From S146-42 sp965371965 (GTDB taxonomy: Bacteria; Planctomycetota; Phycisphaerae; Phycisphaerales; UBA1924): a stretch of 8,742 nucleotides of DNA. Position numbers and translations under genes: made by a program. The stretch spans positions 1 to 8,742 of the forward strand of contig CBDVAM010000147.1 of NCBI GenBank assembly GCA_965371965.1, in the 5' to 3' direction. This document shows positions 1-5,893 of this stretch, piece after piece; position 1 is the first letter of the stretch; each line of letters begins with the position of its first letter. The notes beneath the pieces are model-generated. The model searched no databases and was not told the DNA's origin. It worked only from the letters and a program-made list of their open reading frames with translations.

Positions 1-95
1 GGCGAGACGTTCATGTCCACATCCCCGGAGGGGCTGAGCACGGCGACGCCGTCCCTGTCGTCGATGTTGACCTGGAGCCCGTCGGTGTTGCTCAT
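1..95 (-). CDS. STAS-domain anti-sigma factor antagonist (N-terminal fragment)
   Basis: About 31 residues are visible, beginning MSNTDGLQVNIDDRDGVAVL and continuing SPSGDVDMNVS before the left window edge. The pattern of a short polar lead, a strand 'GVAVLSPSGDVDM', and the start of the next segment is the usual opening of SpoIIAA/RsbV-type STAS domains. In that family the G-D-V-D/L segment precedes the helix carrying the regulatory serine, which lies outside the window. The role known for the family is to bind the anti-sigma kinase and free the sigma factor, with phosphorylation by the kinase switching it off. The ATG (95..93) overlaps the TGA (94..92) of the upstream anti-sigma gene as ATGA. 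No strong Shine-Dalgarno precedes it, so translation is probably coupled. The assignment rests on a short fragment plus context. Confidence 0.75.
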   Translation of the reverse strand, partial: MSNTDGLQVNIDDRDGVAVLSPSGDVDMNVS

Positions 96-556
96 TGAAC
101 GTCTTTCTGTTGGCGAGTGGATGTTGCGTTTGATTCTCGGTTGCCCGTGCGTGTCATGGTGAGGCGCATGCCGACGTTGGCGCGTTTTTCGTACACGACG
201 TCGTCCATGATTTCCCTGATGATGTGGACGCCCAGGCCTCCGGGGCGGACCTCGTGCAGATCTCGCCCCTTGATCTGGTCGCACTCGACGGGCGGAGCCT
301 CGTCCTCGATCACGATCTTGACTGCGGGTTGGTCTGCCTGGAGTTCGTGGATGCTGATCCAGATGGGGCAGTCCGGGCAGCGGGCGTAGCCGTGGCAGAT
401 GACGTTGGCCAGGGCCTCATCGACGGCGAGGGCGATCTGATCCGCCGGGGTTTTTTCGAAGGTGAGTCGCCGGCAGAGGGCGGCGACCAGCTCGCGCACG
501 CCGCTAAGCACGCGGGGATCGCTCTTGAGCTCCATTTGGATCAGCGGGGAGGTCAT
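92..556 (-). CDS. RsbW/SpoIIAB-like anti-sigma regulatory factor (HATPase_c serine kinase)
   Basis: A 154-residue protein with a single HATPase_c domain (about residues 15-137). It has the N-box DEALANVICHGY (E47 and N51, the general base and Mg2+ ligand of this family). The G1-like segment is EDEAPP (D85), and the G2 segment is GGLGVHII (106-113). Length fits RsbW/SpoIIAB proteins. The family binds a sigma factor and phosphorylates a STAS antagonist; the gene directly downstream encodes such an antagonist. I chose the ATG at 556 over an upstream ATG at 610 because it forms an ATGA overlap with the stop of the preceding gene (555..553) and follows a GGAGG 9 nt upstream. The earlier start would add an Arg/Pro-rich tail. 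Odd features are a C60-P-D-C63 pair just after the N-box, and no glycine in the G1 box. The cognate sigma factor is not in the window. Confidence 0.9.
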   Translation of the reverse strand: MTSPLIQMELKSDPRVLSGVRELVAALCRRLTFEKTPADQIALAVDEALANVICHGYARCPDCPIWISIHELQADQPAVKIVIEDEAPPVECDQIKGRDLHEVRPGGLGVHIIREIMDDVVYEKRANVGMRLTMTRTGNRESNATSTRQQKDVQ

Positions 557-942
557 GGGGTGGGGCCTCCGGTGTCGGGGCTTGCGGGGTCGCGCTGGGC
601 GGCGAGCCACTGGACCCAGTTGTCGATGGCCATCTCGCGGGCCGCGGGCGAGTCGGCGTGGTGGTAGCCATGCGTCTGGTCGGTCAGGAGTTCCAGGGTG
701 CGGATGGCGAAGAGGCGGACGGCGGGGTCGTCGGAATCGAGCTGGGCGATGAGGTCGGGGATCTTCGCGGTATCGCGGGTTCTGGCGGCGTCGATGATGG
801 CGTGGATCCTGCCGTCGGGGGCCTCCTCATCGAAGCCCACGGGCAGAGCCGAGGCGCAGGCGGGGATCTGCGAGGCGATTGCCGCCGCCAACAGGGCCTT
901 GGTCGAACGCCACGGGTTGCTCCATCGAGCGGGGTCTCGCAT
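553..942 (-). CDS. Small exported HEAT-repeat-like protein
   Basis: A 129-residue protein. Residues 1-15 are basic and polar, residues 16-32 are hydrophobic (ALLAAAIASQIPACASA), and an A-S-A site follows, consistent with a Sec signal peptide. A lipobox at C29 (I-P-A-C) is possible but poor because of the proline. The mature part has one HEAT-like helical pair, about residues 62-90, with 'IPDLIAQLDSDDPAVRLFAI' and then 'RTLELLTDQTHGY'. It closes with a 'REMAIDNWVQWLAAQ' helix. This arrangement (damage counter over a region, then TxxTxGY, then xxxxWxxWL) is one I associate with planctomycetal HEAT proteins. The function is unknown; it is probably a protein-interaction module outside the cytoplasm. 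The ATG at 942 is chosen because earlier in-frame ATGs (1032, 1020) would overlap the guaA start and bury the signal peptide; no clear Shine-Dalgarno is seen. Its stop overlaps the anti-sigma start (ATGA). Confidence 0.72.
   Translation of the reverse strand: MRDPARWSNPWRSTKALLAAAIASQIPACASALPVGFDEEAPDGRIHAIIDAARTRDTAKIPDLIAQLDSDDPAVRLFAIRTLELLTDQTHGYHHADSPAAREMAIDNWVQWLAAQRDPASPDTGGPTP
566..570 (-). promoter_or_regulatory. Shine-Dalgarno for the anti-sigma gene
   Basis: The minus strand reads GGAGG, 9 nt upstream of the ATG at 556. With the ATGA overlap, this fixes the start of the anti-sigma gene rather than the upstream in-frame ATG at 610. Confidence 0.6.
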
Positions 943-1030
943 TCGCGCAATCGTATCTGCCTTGGACGGGCCTGGTGACAATCGACTCGGGGGGGGGCTA
1001 GCCTTACCGCTTCGCCCCATGAGGAGGCGC
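943..1030. promoter_or_regulatory. Divergent spacer between the anti-sigma operon and guaA
   Basis: This 88-bp gap between two divergent genes must hold both promoters unless these lie inside the coding regions. I see a run of nine G (989-997) followed by an 8-bp palindrome GGCTAGCC (996-1003). There is also a TTGGAC hexamer (962-967) that could be a -35 element, but no convincing -10 at a normal distance. The promoter assignment is therefore positional only. Confidence 0.4.
1022..1027 (+). promoter_or_regulatory. Shine-Dalgarno for guaA
   Basis: AGGAGG lies only 3 nt before the ATG at 1031, a strong sequence with a short spacer. It supports that start over the in-frame ATG at 1052, which has no comparable site. 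Confidence 0.6.
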
Positions 1031-2602
1031 ATGAGCGAGATTGGAACACAGATGGCCAGCGGGCATGAGGTGGTGGCGATTCTGGACTTTGGGTCGCAGA
1101 CGGCCCAGCTGATCGCTCGGCGGATCCGCGATGCGGGGGTCTACGCCGTGCTTGTGCGTCCGGATATCCCGGCGGGCGAGCTGGGGGCGATGGATCCCAA
1201 GGGGATCGTGCTGTCGGGCGGGCCGGCGAGCGTGTTCGATGAGGGTGCGCCGGTGTGTGATCCGGCGATCCTGGACCTGGGCGTGCCGGTGCTGGGGATC
1301 TGCTACGGGATGCAGCTTGCGTGCAAGCTGCTGGGGGCGCGGGTCGAGGCGGGCAAGCATCGTGAGTTCGGGCGGGCGTCGCTGGAGATCGCAGACACGG
1401 CGGATCTGTTCGCGTCGGTGGCGGATCGGACGACTGTGTGGATGAGCCACGGGGATCAGATCAGCGAGCTGGCGTCGGCGGGCCTAGAGACAATCGCGAG
1501 CACGGACTCGTGCCCGTACGCGGCGGTGCGCGATCGGAATCGGCGGTTCTGGGGCGTGCAGTTCCACCCGGAGGTGACCCACACCCCCCACGGCTCGGAC
1601 ATGCTTCGCAACTTCCTGTATGACATTTGCGGGTGTGCCGGAACGTGGCGGATGAGCAGCTACGCCCAGGAGCAGAGCGATGCGATCCGCGCGAAGGTCG
1701 GCGAAGGGCGGGTGATCTGCGGGTTGAGCGGGGGCGTGGATTCGGCGGTCACCGCGGCGCTCTTGCATCGGGCGATCGGGGACCAGCTCTCGTGCGTCTT
1801 TGTGGATACCGGATTGCTGCGCCAGAACGAGCGGGACCTCGTAGATCGGACATTCCGCGATCACTTCGCGATCGATCTGCGCGTGGTCGACGCGTCGGAG
1901 GCGTTTATCTCGGATCTGGCGGGCGTGGTCGATCCGCAGGAGAAACGTCGACGGATCGGGCATCGGTTTATCGAGGTGTTCCGCGAGGCCGCGGAGGGGA
2001 TTCAGGGGGCGGCGTTCCTGGCCCAGGGGACGCTCTATCCCGACGTGATTGAGTCGGGGCATGGGTACTCGGGCAAGAGCGCGGGGATCAAGCTGCACCA
2101 CAATGTCGGAGGATTGCCCGAGGACCTGCCGTTCGAGCTGATCGAGCCGCTGCGGGAACTCTTTAAAGACGAGGTTCGGCGGCTGGGCGAGGTGCTGGGT
2201 GTGCCCGAGGCGATGGTGTGGCGTCACCCATTCCCGGGGCCGGGGCTTGCGGTGCGGATTCTGGGGGAGGTGACGCGCGAGCGTCTGCGGATCGTGCGCG
2301 AGTGCGACGAGATCGTGCTCGAAGAGATCGTCGCGGGCGATCTGTATCGCAAGACGAGCCAGGTGTTCGCGGTGCTGCTGCCGATCCAGAGCGTGGGGGT
2401 GATGGGCGACGGCAGGACGTACGAGCACGTTGTTGCGGTGCGTGCGGTGGAGACCCAGGACTTCATGACCGCGGACTGGGCGCGGATCCCGTTCGAGGTG
2501 CTGGGGCGGATGTCGACGCGGATTATCAACGAGGTTCGCGGGGTGAATCGGGTTGTGTACGACATCTCGAGCAAGCCGCCGGCGACGATCGAGTGGGAGT
2601 GA
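1031..2602 (+). CDS. guaA: GMP synthase (glutamine-hydrolysing)
   Basis: A 523-residue enzyme, the normal length for bacterial GuaA. It converts XMP to GMP using ATP and glutamine in the cytoplasm, the last step of de novo guanine nucleotide synthesis. The N-terminal class I glutamine amidotransferase domain opens with VAILDFGSQTAQLIARRIR. It has the nucleophile in GICYGMQ (C91) and the partner residues in FHPEV (H179, E181). The ATP pyrophosphatase domain has the P-loop SGGVDS (233-238) and the family segment SGKSAGIKLHHNVGGLPEDL. The C-terminal dimerisation/XMP-binding domain has RHPFPGPGLAVRILGEV and ends with DISSKPPATIEWE, as is typical. All catalytic residues that I can place are intact. 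The reading frame is open far upstream (to 698), but homology begins after 1031 and AGGAGG precedes that ATG. It is divergent from the anti-sigma operon and followed at 46 bp by a broken small gene. Confidence 0.98.
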   Translation: MSEIGTQMASGHEVVAILDFGSQTAQLIARRIRDAGVYAVLVRPDIPAGELGAMDPKGIVLSGGPASVFDEGAPVCDPAILDLGVPVLGICYGMQLACKLLGARVEAGKHREFGRASLEIADTADLFASVADRTTVWMSHGDQISELASAGLETIASTDSCPYAAVRDRNRRFWGVQFHPEVTHTPHGSDMLRNFLYDICGCAGTWRMSSYAQEQSDAIRAKVGEGRVICGLSGGVDSAVTAALLHRAIGDQLSCVFVDTGLLRQNERDLVDRTFRDHFAIDLRVVDASEAFISDLAGVVDPQEKRRRIGHRFIEVFREAAEGIQGAAFLAQGTLYPDVIESGHGYSGKSAGIKLHHNVGGLPEDLPFELIEPLRELFKDEVRRLGEVLGVPEAMVWRHPFPGPGLAVRILGEVTRERLRIVRECDEIVLEEIVAGDLYRKTSQVFAVLLPIQSVGVMGDGRTYEHVVAVRAVETQDFMTADWARIPFEVLGRMSTRIINEVRGVNRVVYDISSKPPATIEWE

Positions 2603-2615
2603 GGGGTTGTTGGTT

Positions 2616-2627
2616 GCTCTTGGGAGC
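2616..2627 (+). terminator. Weak hairpin after guaA
   Basis: GCTC-TTGG-GAGC gives a 4-bp stem with a 4-nt loop 13 bp after the guaA stop. There is no T-run, so as an intrinsic terminator it is weak and may be chance in such GC-rich DNA. Confidence 0.15.
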
Positions 2628-2648
2628 GGGCGGGCGAATAAACCCGGC

Positions 2649-2855
2649 GTGAGCGAGACCGTCCAGTTTGAGGCATCGGCGGAGTTGCGGGCCCAGCTCG
2701 AGCGCGAGGCGTCGCGCCTGAATCTGTCGCTGTCGGCGTACATCCTGTACTTACACGCGAGGGTGTAGCCGGGGACGGATAGCAAGCAGTTGGACAGGCA
2801 CGTCGAGGAGGTCTTTGGCAAGCACGGCGAGCTGATGCGAAGGCTTGCCAAGTGA
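2649..2855 (+). pseudogene. Small ribbon-helix-helix-like gene interrupted by an in-frame TAG
   Basis: From the GTG at 2649 the frame encodes 39 residues: VSETVQFEASAELRAQLERE followed by ASRLNLSLSAYILYLHARV. It then meets TAG (2766-2768). The same frame continues for 28 sense codons (PGTDSKQLDRHVEEVFGKHG, then ELMRRLAK) to a TGA at 2853. The part after the TAG is amphipathic and basic, and 24 of 28 codons end in G or C, as in real genes here. The whole looks like one protein of about 68 residues. The first half (a strand 'TVQF', then a helix, then 'LSLSAYILYL') resembles small RHH/Arc-type DNA-binding proteins, but I cannot name the family. A single C-to-T change (CAG to TAG) would explain the break. 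Readthrough, a sequencing error, or a genuine 39-residue product are alternatives. The start is uncertain, as no good Shine-Dalgarno is seen. Confidence 0.55.
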
Positions 2856-2923
2856 CACCGAGATTCTGACGGTCGAAAACATCATCTTTCATGGACGATC
2901 CCTGAGCATGTTCGCGGCGGCGC

Positions 2924-2951
2924 TTGACGGGGCGGCTGGGGCGCGGATGAT
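2924..2951 (+). promoter_or_regulatory. Candidate sigma70-type promoter for the rimJ-like gene
   Basis: TTGACG (2924-2929, 5 of 6 to TTGACA) lies 16 bp from GATGAT (2946-2951, 4 of 6 to TATAAT). Transcription would start close to 2958-2960, that is, at the ATG itself. This would fit the lack of a visible Shine-Dalgarno. It is a pattern match only. Confidence 0.3.
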
Positions 2952-2959
2952 CGATTGCC

Positions 2960-3547
2960 ATGACGGCGGGGGATGAACGCAAGACGCTGGTCTATCGCGG
3001 CACGGGCGTGCTGCTGCGGTATCCCGTGGAGGGTGATCGCGACGAGTTTGTCGAGCTGCGCAGATCGAGCCGGAGGTTTCTGGAGCCGTGGGAACCGATC
3101 GCGCCGGAGGGCTTCGACGCATTCGGGAACGACAGCTTCGATCGCGAGCTTGGGGGCTGTCAGACGCCCAGGCGCGAGGGGCTCTTGATCTGCCGATGCG
3201 AGGATGGGCGCATCGTGGGACGGATCTCGTTCCAGGAGATCATCCGCGGGCCGTTGCAGCAGTGCTTCCTGGGGTACTGGATGGGCGAGCGGTTCGGCGG
3301 GCGTGGGCACATGAAAGAGGCGATCGGGCTGGCGCTTTCGCACGGGTTCGAGAGCCTTGGGCTGCATCGGATCGAGGCGAACGTGCAGCCGGGCAATGAG
3401 GCGTCGCGTGCGGTGGTGCGGGCCAACGGATTCGAGCTCGAGGGGTTCAGCCCGAGGTATCTGAAGATCTACGGGCACTGGTGTGACCACGAGCGGTGGG
3501 CGATCCATCGTGAGGCGTGGCTGGCCAGGGTGGGGCGCACCACCTAA
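2960..3547 (+). CDS. rimJ: RimJ-like GNAT N-acetyltransferase
   Basis: A 195-residue single-domain GNAT protein, very close in length to E. coli RimJ (about 194). It shares RimJ's landmarks: FLEPWEP (40-46), IRGPLQQCFLGYWMGE (95-110), HRIEANVQPGNEASRAVVRA (136-155), GFELEG (157-162), and YLKIYGHWCDHE (167-178). The acetyl-CoA pyrophosphate loop is R111-x-x-G114-x-G116. RimJ acetylates the N-terminal alanine of ribosomal protein uS5 from acetyl-CoA; other members of this subfamily modify other N-termini or small molecules, so the substrate is inferred. The ATG at 2960 is the first start after an in-frame TGA at 2948-2950, so the start is well constrained. No Shine-Dalgarno is visible. It follows the broken small gene by 104 bp and probably has its own promoter. 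Confidence 0.88.
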   Translation: MTAGDERKTLVYRGTGVLLRYPVEGDRDEFVELRRSSRRFLEPWEPIAPEGFDAFGNDSFDRELGGCQTPRREGLLICRCEDGRIVGRISFQEIIRGPLQQCFLGYWMGERFGGRGHMKEAIGLALSHGFESLGLHRIEANVQPGNEASRAVVRANGFELEGFSPRYLKIYGHWCDHERWAIHREAWLARVGRTT

Positions 3548-3671
3548 TTTCAACCTCGGATGGCCTCGGCGAGCCGATCCCGAGCGTAAGCGACCACTAG
3601 GGGGAAAGTCCTAAGCAGAATTACTGGTCCAATAGTATCTATTATCTAATTCGGCCCCGTCTGTTTCAGGG

Positions 3672-3683
3672 ATTGAGCTCAAT
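3672..3683. repeat. 12-bp perfect palindrome upstream of the PAS-LuxR gene
   Basis: ATTGAGCTCAAT is its own reverse complement. It lies 20 bp before the GTG and downstream of the AT-rich promoter-like block. This placement suits an operator, possibly for autoregulation or another dimeric regulator. No second copy was noticed in the window. Confidence 0.4.
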
Positions 3684-3692
3684 ACCCGCCAT

Positions 3693-3698
3693 GGAGGG
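3693..3698 (+). promoter_or_regulatory. Shine-Dalgarno deciding the GTG start of the PAS-LuxR gene
   Basis: GGAGGG sits 5 nt upstream of the GTG at 3704. The in-frame ATG at 3722 has no such site at a usable distance, so the GTG start is preferred. Confidence 0.65.
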
Positions 3699-3703
3699 AT
3701 GTC

Positions 3704-4369
3704 GTGAAGTCTAACAAAGAAATGACAAATCGGATCTCTGAGCACTGCGACGCGGTCTGGAGTGCCATGACGAGCGCGCCGGGCGTTGGGATTGCGATCG
3801 TCGAATCGGACGGGACCATCGTCTATTTAAACGCGGAGACCAACCGCCTGTTGCGCGGCGAGGACGCGGATGATCCGACCGGGCGCAAGCTGCATGAGGT
3901 CTTCCCGACAGATTATGCGCTTGAGCGGATGAAGATCATGAGGCAGGTGCTGCGGACCGGCAGGCCGACGCTTTTGCGCCACATCTGCCATGGCATCCAG
4001 GTCGAGTCGGCAATACACCCGGTTGTGCCGGGCGAAGACGGGGGTCTGGTCATGGTGATCACGCGCCAGGGCGAGTCGGATGAGGACCACGGGCGCTTCG
4101 AGATCGTCGAGTCGGAGTTTACGGGACTCGGTCCGCTCAATATTCTGTCGCCCAGGGAGCTCGAGGTGCTGGCGTTGATCGGCAAGGGGCTGCAGATCTC
4201 CGAGATCGCAAGCACGCTGTTCCGCTCGCCGAAGACGATCGAGAATCACCGTTCGTCGATCGGGCGGAAACTCGGCGTGACGCGGCGCTCGGAGTTGGCA
4301 AGCCTTGCACACCGGGCGGGGCTGGAACCCGAGGACGCGAAGCGGCGGCGGTACTCCCAGGCGTCCTGA
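3704..4369 (+). CDS. PAS-LuxR family transcriptional regulator
   Basis: A 221-residue protein with an N-terminal PAS fold (about 15-122), including 'GVGIAIVESDGTIVYLN', the N-A-E-T-N-R-L-L helix, and a 'VMVIT' closing strand. A linker and a LuxR/FixJ/GerE-type helix-turn-helix follow (about 146-206). That HTH has LSPRELEVLALIGKG (148-162), the ISEIA helix, and the recognition helix region SPKTIENHRSSIGRKLGV (175-192). There is no receiver domain, so regulation is probably by a signal sensed in PAS or by oligomerisation rather than phosphorylation. I see no heme or flavin signature. I associate this small PAS-LuxR layout with planctomycetal genomes. The start is GTG with GGAGGG 5 nt upstream. 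The preceding AT-rich leader and palindrome suggest its own regulated promoter. The 3' end converges on the sulfotransferase gene with a 9-bp gap. Target genes are unknown. Confidence 0.88.
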   Translation: MKSNKEMTNRISEHCDAVWSAMTSAPGVGIAIVESDGTIVYLNAETNRLLRGEDADDPTGRKLHEVFPTDYALERMKIMRQVLRTGRPTLLRHICHGIQVESAIHPVVPGEDGGLVMVITRQGESDEDHGRFEIVESEFTGLGPLNILSPRELEVLALIGKGLQISEIASTLFRSPKTIENHRSSIGRKLGVTRRSELASLAHRAGLEPEDAKRRRYSQAS

Positions 4370-4378
4370 GGGCTTGTC

Positions 4379-5893
4379 TCAGGCCTTGCGGTCGAGTTCT
4401 TCGAGCAATGGCGCGAGGTGGCGTTCGTAGTTCTTCCATCGCCCCATCGCGGTCTTGTAGATGGGCCTACGGATCTGCTCGTAGCTGTGGGTGAGCGCGA
4501 CGCGCCCGGACTCATGGAAGCGCAGGCAGGCGTCGTCGAAATCGAGACCGACGAAGTCGATGATCTTGCGCGACCATGGCTCGGGGTCGTTGACGAGTGA
4601 TTCGTAGGGGACCTCGAGGATCGGGTATTCCAGGCGGTCGATCCATTCTCGCATGATGCGCATGTGCAGCTTGTGGACACGGGCGAGCAAGCGCAGATCG
4701 ACGGCGTAGGCGAGCGTCTTGGGCGTGAAATGCTGCATGTAGATGCCCAGGCAGTTGTCGCGCGGATCGCGGTGGATCCAGATGACCCGGGCCCCGGGCA
4801 TGACGCGGGTCATGAAGCCGACCTGGAGCCAGTTCTGGAGGTGTTTATTCACGATGACACTGGCGCCGGGGGCGCGCGAGGCAAAGTTCCTGTCGAGCTC
4901 GCGGGCGAGGCGGTCGATCGTGGGCTGGTCGAGGTGGCGGGCGACCTGTGGGTAGGGCTCGTGGATGTTGAGGGTGAGAGGGAGGCGGACGATGACGCGG
5001 TCGAGGTCGGCGGACTCGCCGATGCCCCGGGCAGCGGGGTGGGCGTCGATGATGGTCTCGATGAGGGTGGTGCCCGAGCGGGGCATGCCGGCGATCATGA
5101 CCATCTTGTCGCCGCCCTTGTTGGCGGTCGGGATGGTCTGGGCGCTCTTGTTCGCGAAGTGCTCGACGGTGTCCATGAGCCATCGCTCAAAGGCGTCGTA
5201 ATCGAAGGTATCGGGTTGGTAGGAGTTGGCCTGGGTGAATGCGTCGAACGCGTTGTCGTAGTCCTCTATTCGGTGGTAGGTCTGGCCCAGGAGGAACGTG
5301 AGCAGTTGCTTGAGGCGTCGGGTCTGATCGGGGCGTTCGATCTCGCGCTTGCAGACATCGATGCAGGATTCGTTGTTCTTCTCGGCGTGCTCGATGCGGG
5401 CGAGGATGTGCCCCATCTCGGGGTCGAACTTGGGAGAATCGAGGTAGGGCTCGATGAGCTTGCGGGCGTTCAGAGTGTCGCCGGAACGTTCGAGCAGGGC
5501 TGCTTTCCAGGTGATCGCGGGGATGTAGTTGGGATCGAGGGTGAGTGCCCAGTCGTATCGTGGCAGGGCCTCGTCGCCTCTTGATGACATGGCGAGCATC
5601 TTTGCGATGAGGAACTGGAACTGGGGGTCGTTGGGGCGCTCTCTTGCGCACTGCTGGAAGCAGTCGATGGCGAGGTCGGGTTGTTCTCTGCGCATGGCGA
5701 CGAGGCCCAACATGTGCCAGGCTTCGAGGGGGGCGCGTTTGCCCTTGACGAGGCTCCGGCAGAGTTCCTGGGCGAGTTGGAGGCGACCGTCCTGGTAGTG
5801 CTGGGTGGCCTGGTCGATGACCTGGCGCTGGCGTGGCGTGAGCAATCTGGGACTCCGGATGAGAAGCGATGTTATCCCGGAATGTGCCGGCAC
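4379..5893 (-). CDS. TPR-repeat sulfotransferase
   Basis: A protein of up to 504 residues. The N-terminal part (about 22-225) is made of TPR helices, for example 'AWHMLGLVAMRREQPDLAID' and 'ALPRYDWALTLDPNYIPAIT'. The C-terminal part is a sulfotransferase domain. Its PAPS 5'-phosphosulfate loop is AGMPRSGTTLIETIIDAHP (268-286), and its 3'-phosphate segment is VIWIHRDPRDNCLGIYMQHF (370-389). It ends with the family tail YEQIRRPIYKTAMGRWKNYE. Such enzymes move sulfate from PAPS to a carbohydrate, lipid or protein tyrosine; the acceptor is not readable here, and no signal peptide is seen. The start is uncertain: the GTG at 5893 has only a poor AAGG nearby, whereas a TTG at 5845 has GGAG 7 nt upstream and would give 488 residues starting just before the first TPR. 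It lies 121 bp downstream of pyk on the same strand and converges with the PAS-LuxR gene. Confidence 0.9.
   Translation of the reverse strand: MPAHSGITSLLIRSPRLLTPRQRQVIDQATQHYQDGRLQLAQELCRSLVKGKRAPLEAWHMLGLVAMRREQPDLAIDCFQQCARERPNDPQFQFLIAKMLAMSSRGDEALPRYDWALTLDPNYIPAITWKAALLERSGDTLNARKLIEPYLDSPKFDPEMGHILARIEHAEKNNESCIDVCKREIERPDQTRRLKQLLTFLLGQTYHRIEDYDNAFDAFTQANSYQPDTFDYDAFERWLMDTVEHFANKSAQTIPTANKGGDKMVMIAGMPRSGTTLIETIIDAHPAARGIGESADLDRVIVRLPLTLNIHEPYPQVARHLDQPTIDRLARELDRNFASRAPGASVIVNKHLQNWLQVGFMTRVMPGARVIWIHRDPRDNCLGIYMQHFTPKTLAYAVDLRLLARVHKLHMRIMREWIDRLEYPILEVPYESLVNDPEPWSRKIIDFVGLDFDDACLRFHESGRVALTHSYEQIRRPIYKTAMGRWKNYERHLAPLLEELDRKA

Larger units (their letters stand above)
3548..3703 (+). 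promoter_or_regulatory. AT-richer leader of the PAS-LuxR gene
   Basis: A 156-bp gap that is clearly less GC-rich than its surroundings from about 3610 to 3655. TTACTG (3621-3626) and overlapping A/T hexamers (TATTAT at 3640-3645, TATCTA at 3643-3648) could form a sigma70-type promoter. The best -10 and -35 are not at the ideal spacing. The region also holds a 12-bp palindrome at 3672-3683. I see no clear terminator for the upstream acetyltransferase gene. Confidence 0.4.

Noticed and set aside
557..610. 18-residue N-terminal extension of the anti-sigma kinase
   Set aside because: It is Arg/Pro-rich without family similarity. The ATG at 556 has a Shine-Dalgarno and an ATGA overlap with the upstream gene.
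698..1030. Upstream in-frame extension of guaA
   Set aside because: The frame happens to be open, but GuaA homology starts at 1031 after AGGAGG, and the extension overlaps the divergent HEAT-like gene.
1484..2851. Long minus-strand open frame opposite guaA
   Set aside because: It lies antisense to intact, well-conserved guaA. The product is a low-complexity Arg/His/Pro-rich sequence typical of the opposite frame of high-GC genes.
3553..3585. Possible terminator after the rimJ-like gene (CTCGG...CCGAG and TCGG-CGAG-CCGA pairings)
   Set aside because: Stems are only 4-5 bp with competing pairings and no T-run, so it is not distinguishable from chance in this base composition.
4664..5584. 306-codon plus-strand open frame opposite the sulfotransferase gene
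   Set aside because: The composition (Val/Gly/Asp/Glu repeats) mirrors codon bias on the other strand, and there are no recognisable motifs.
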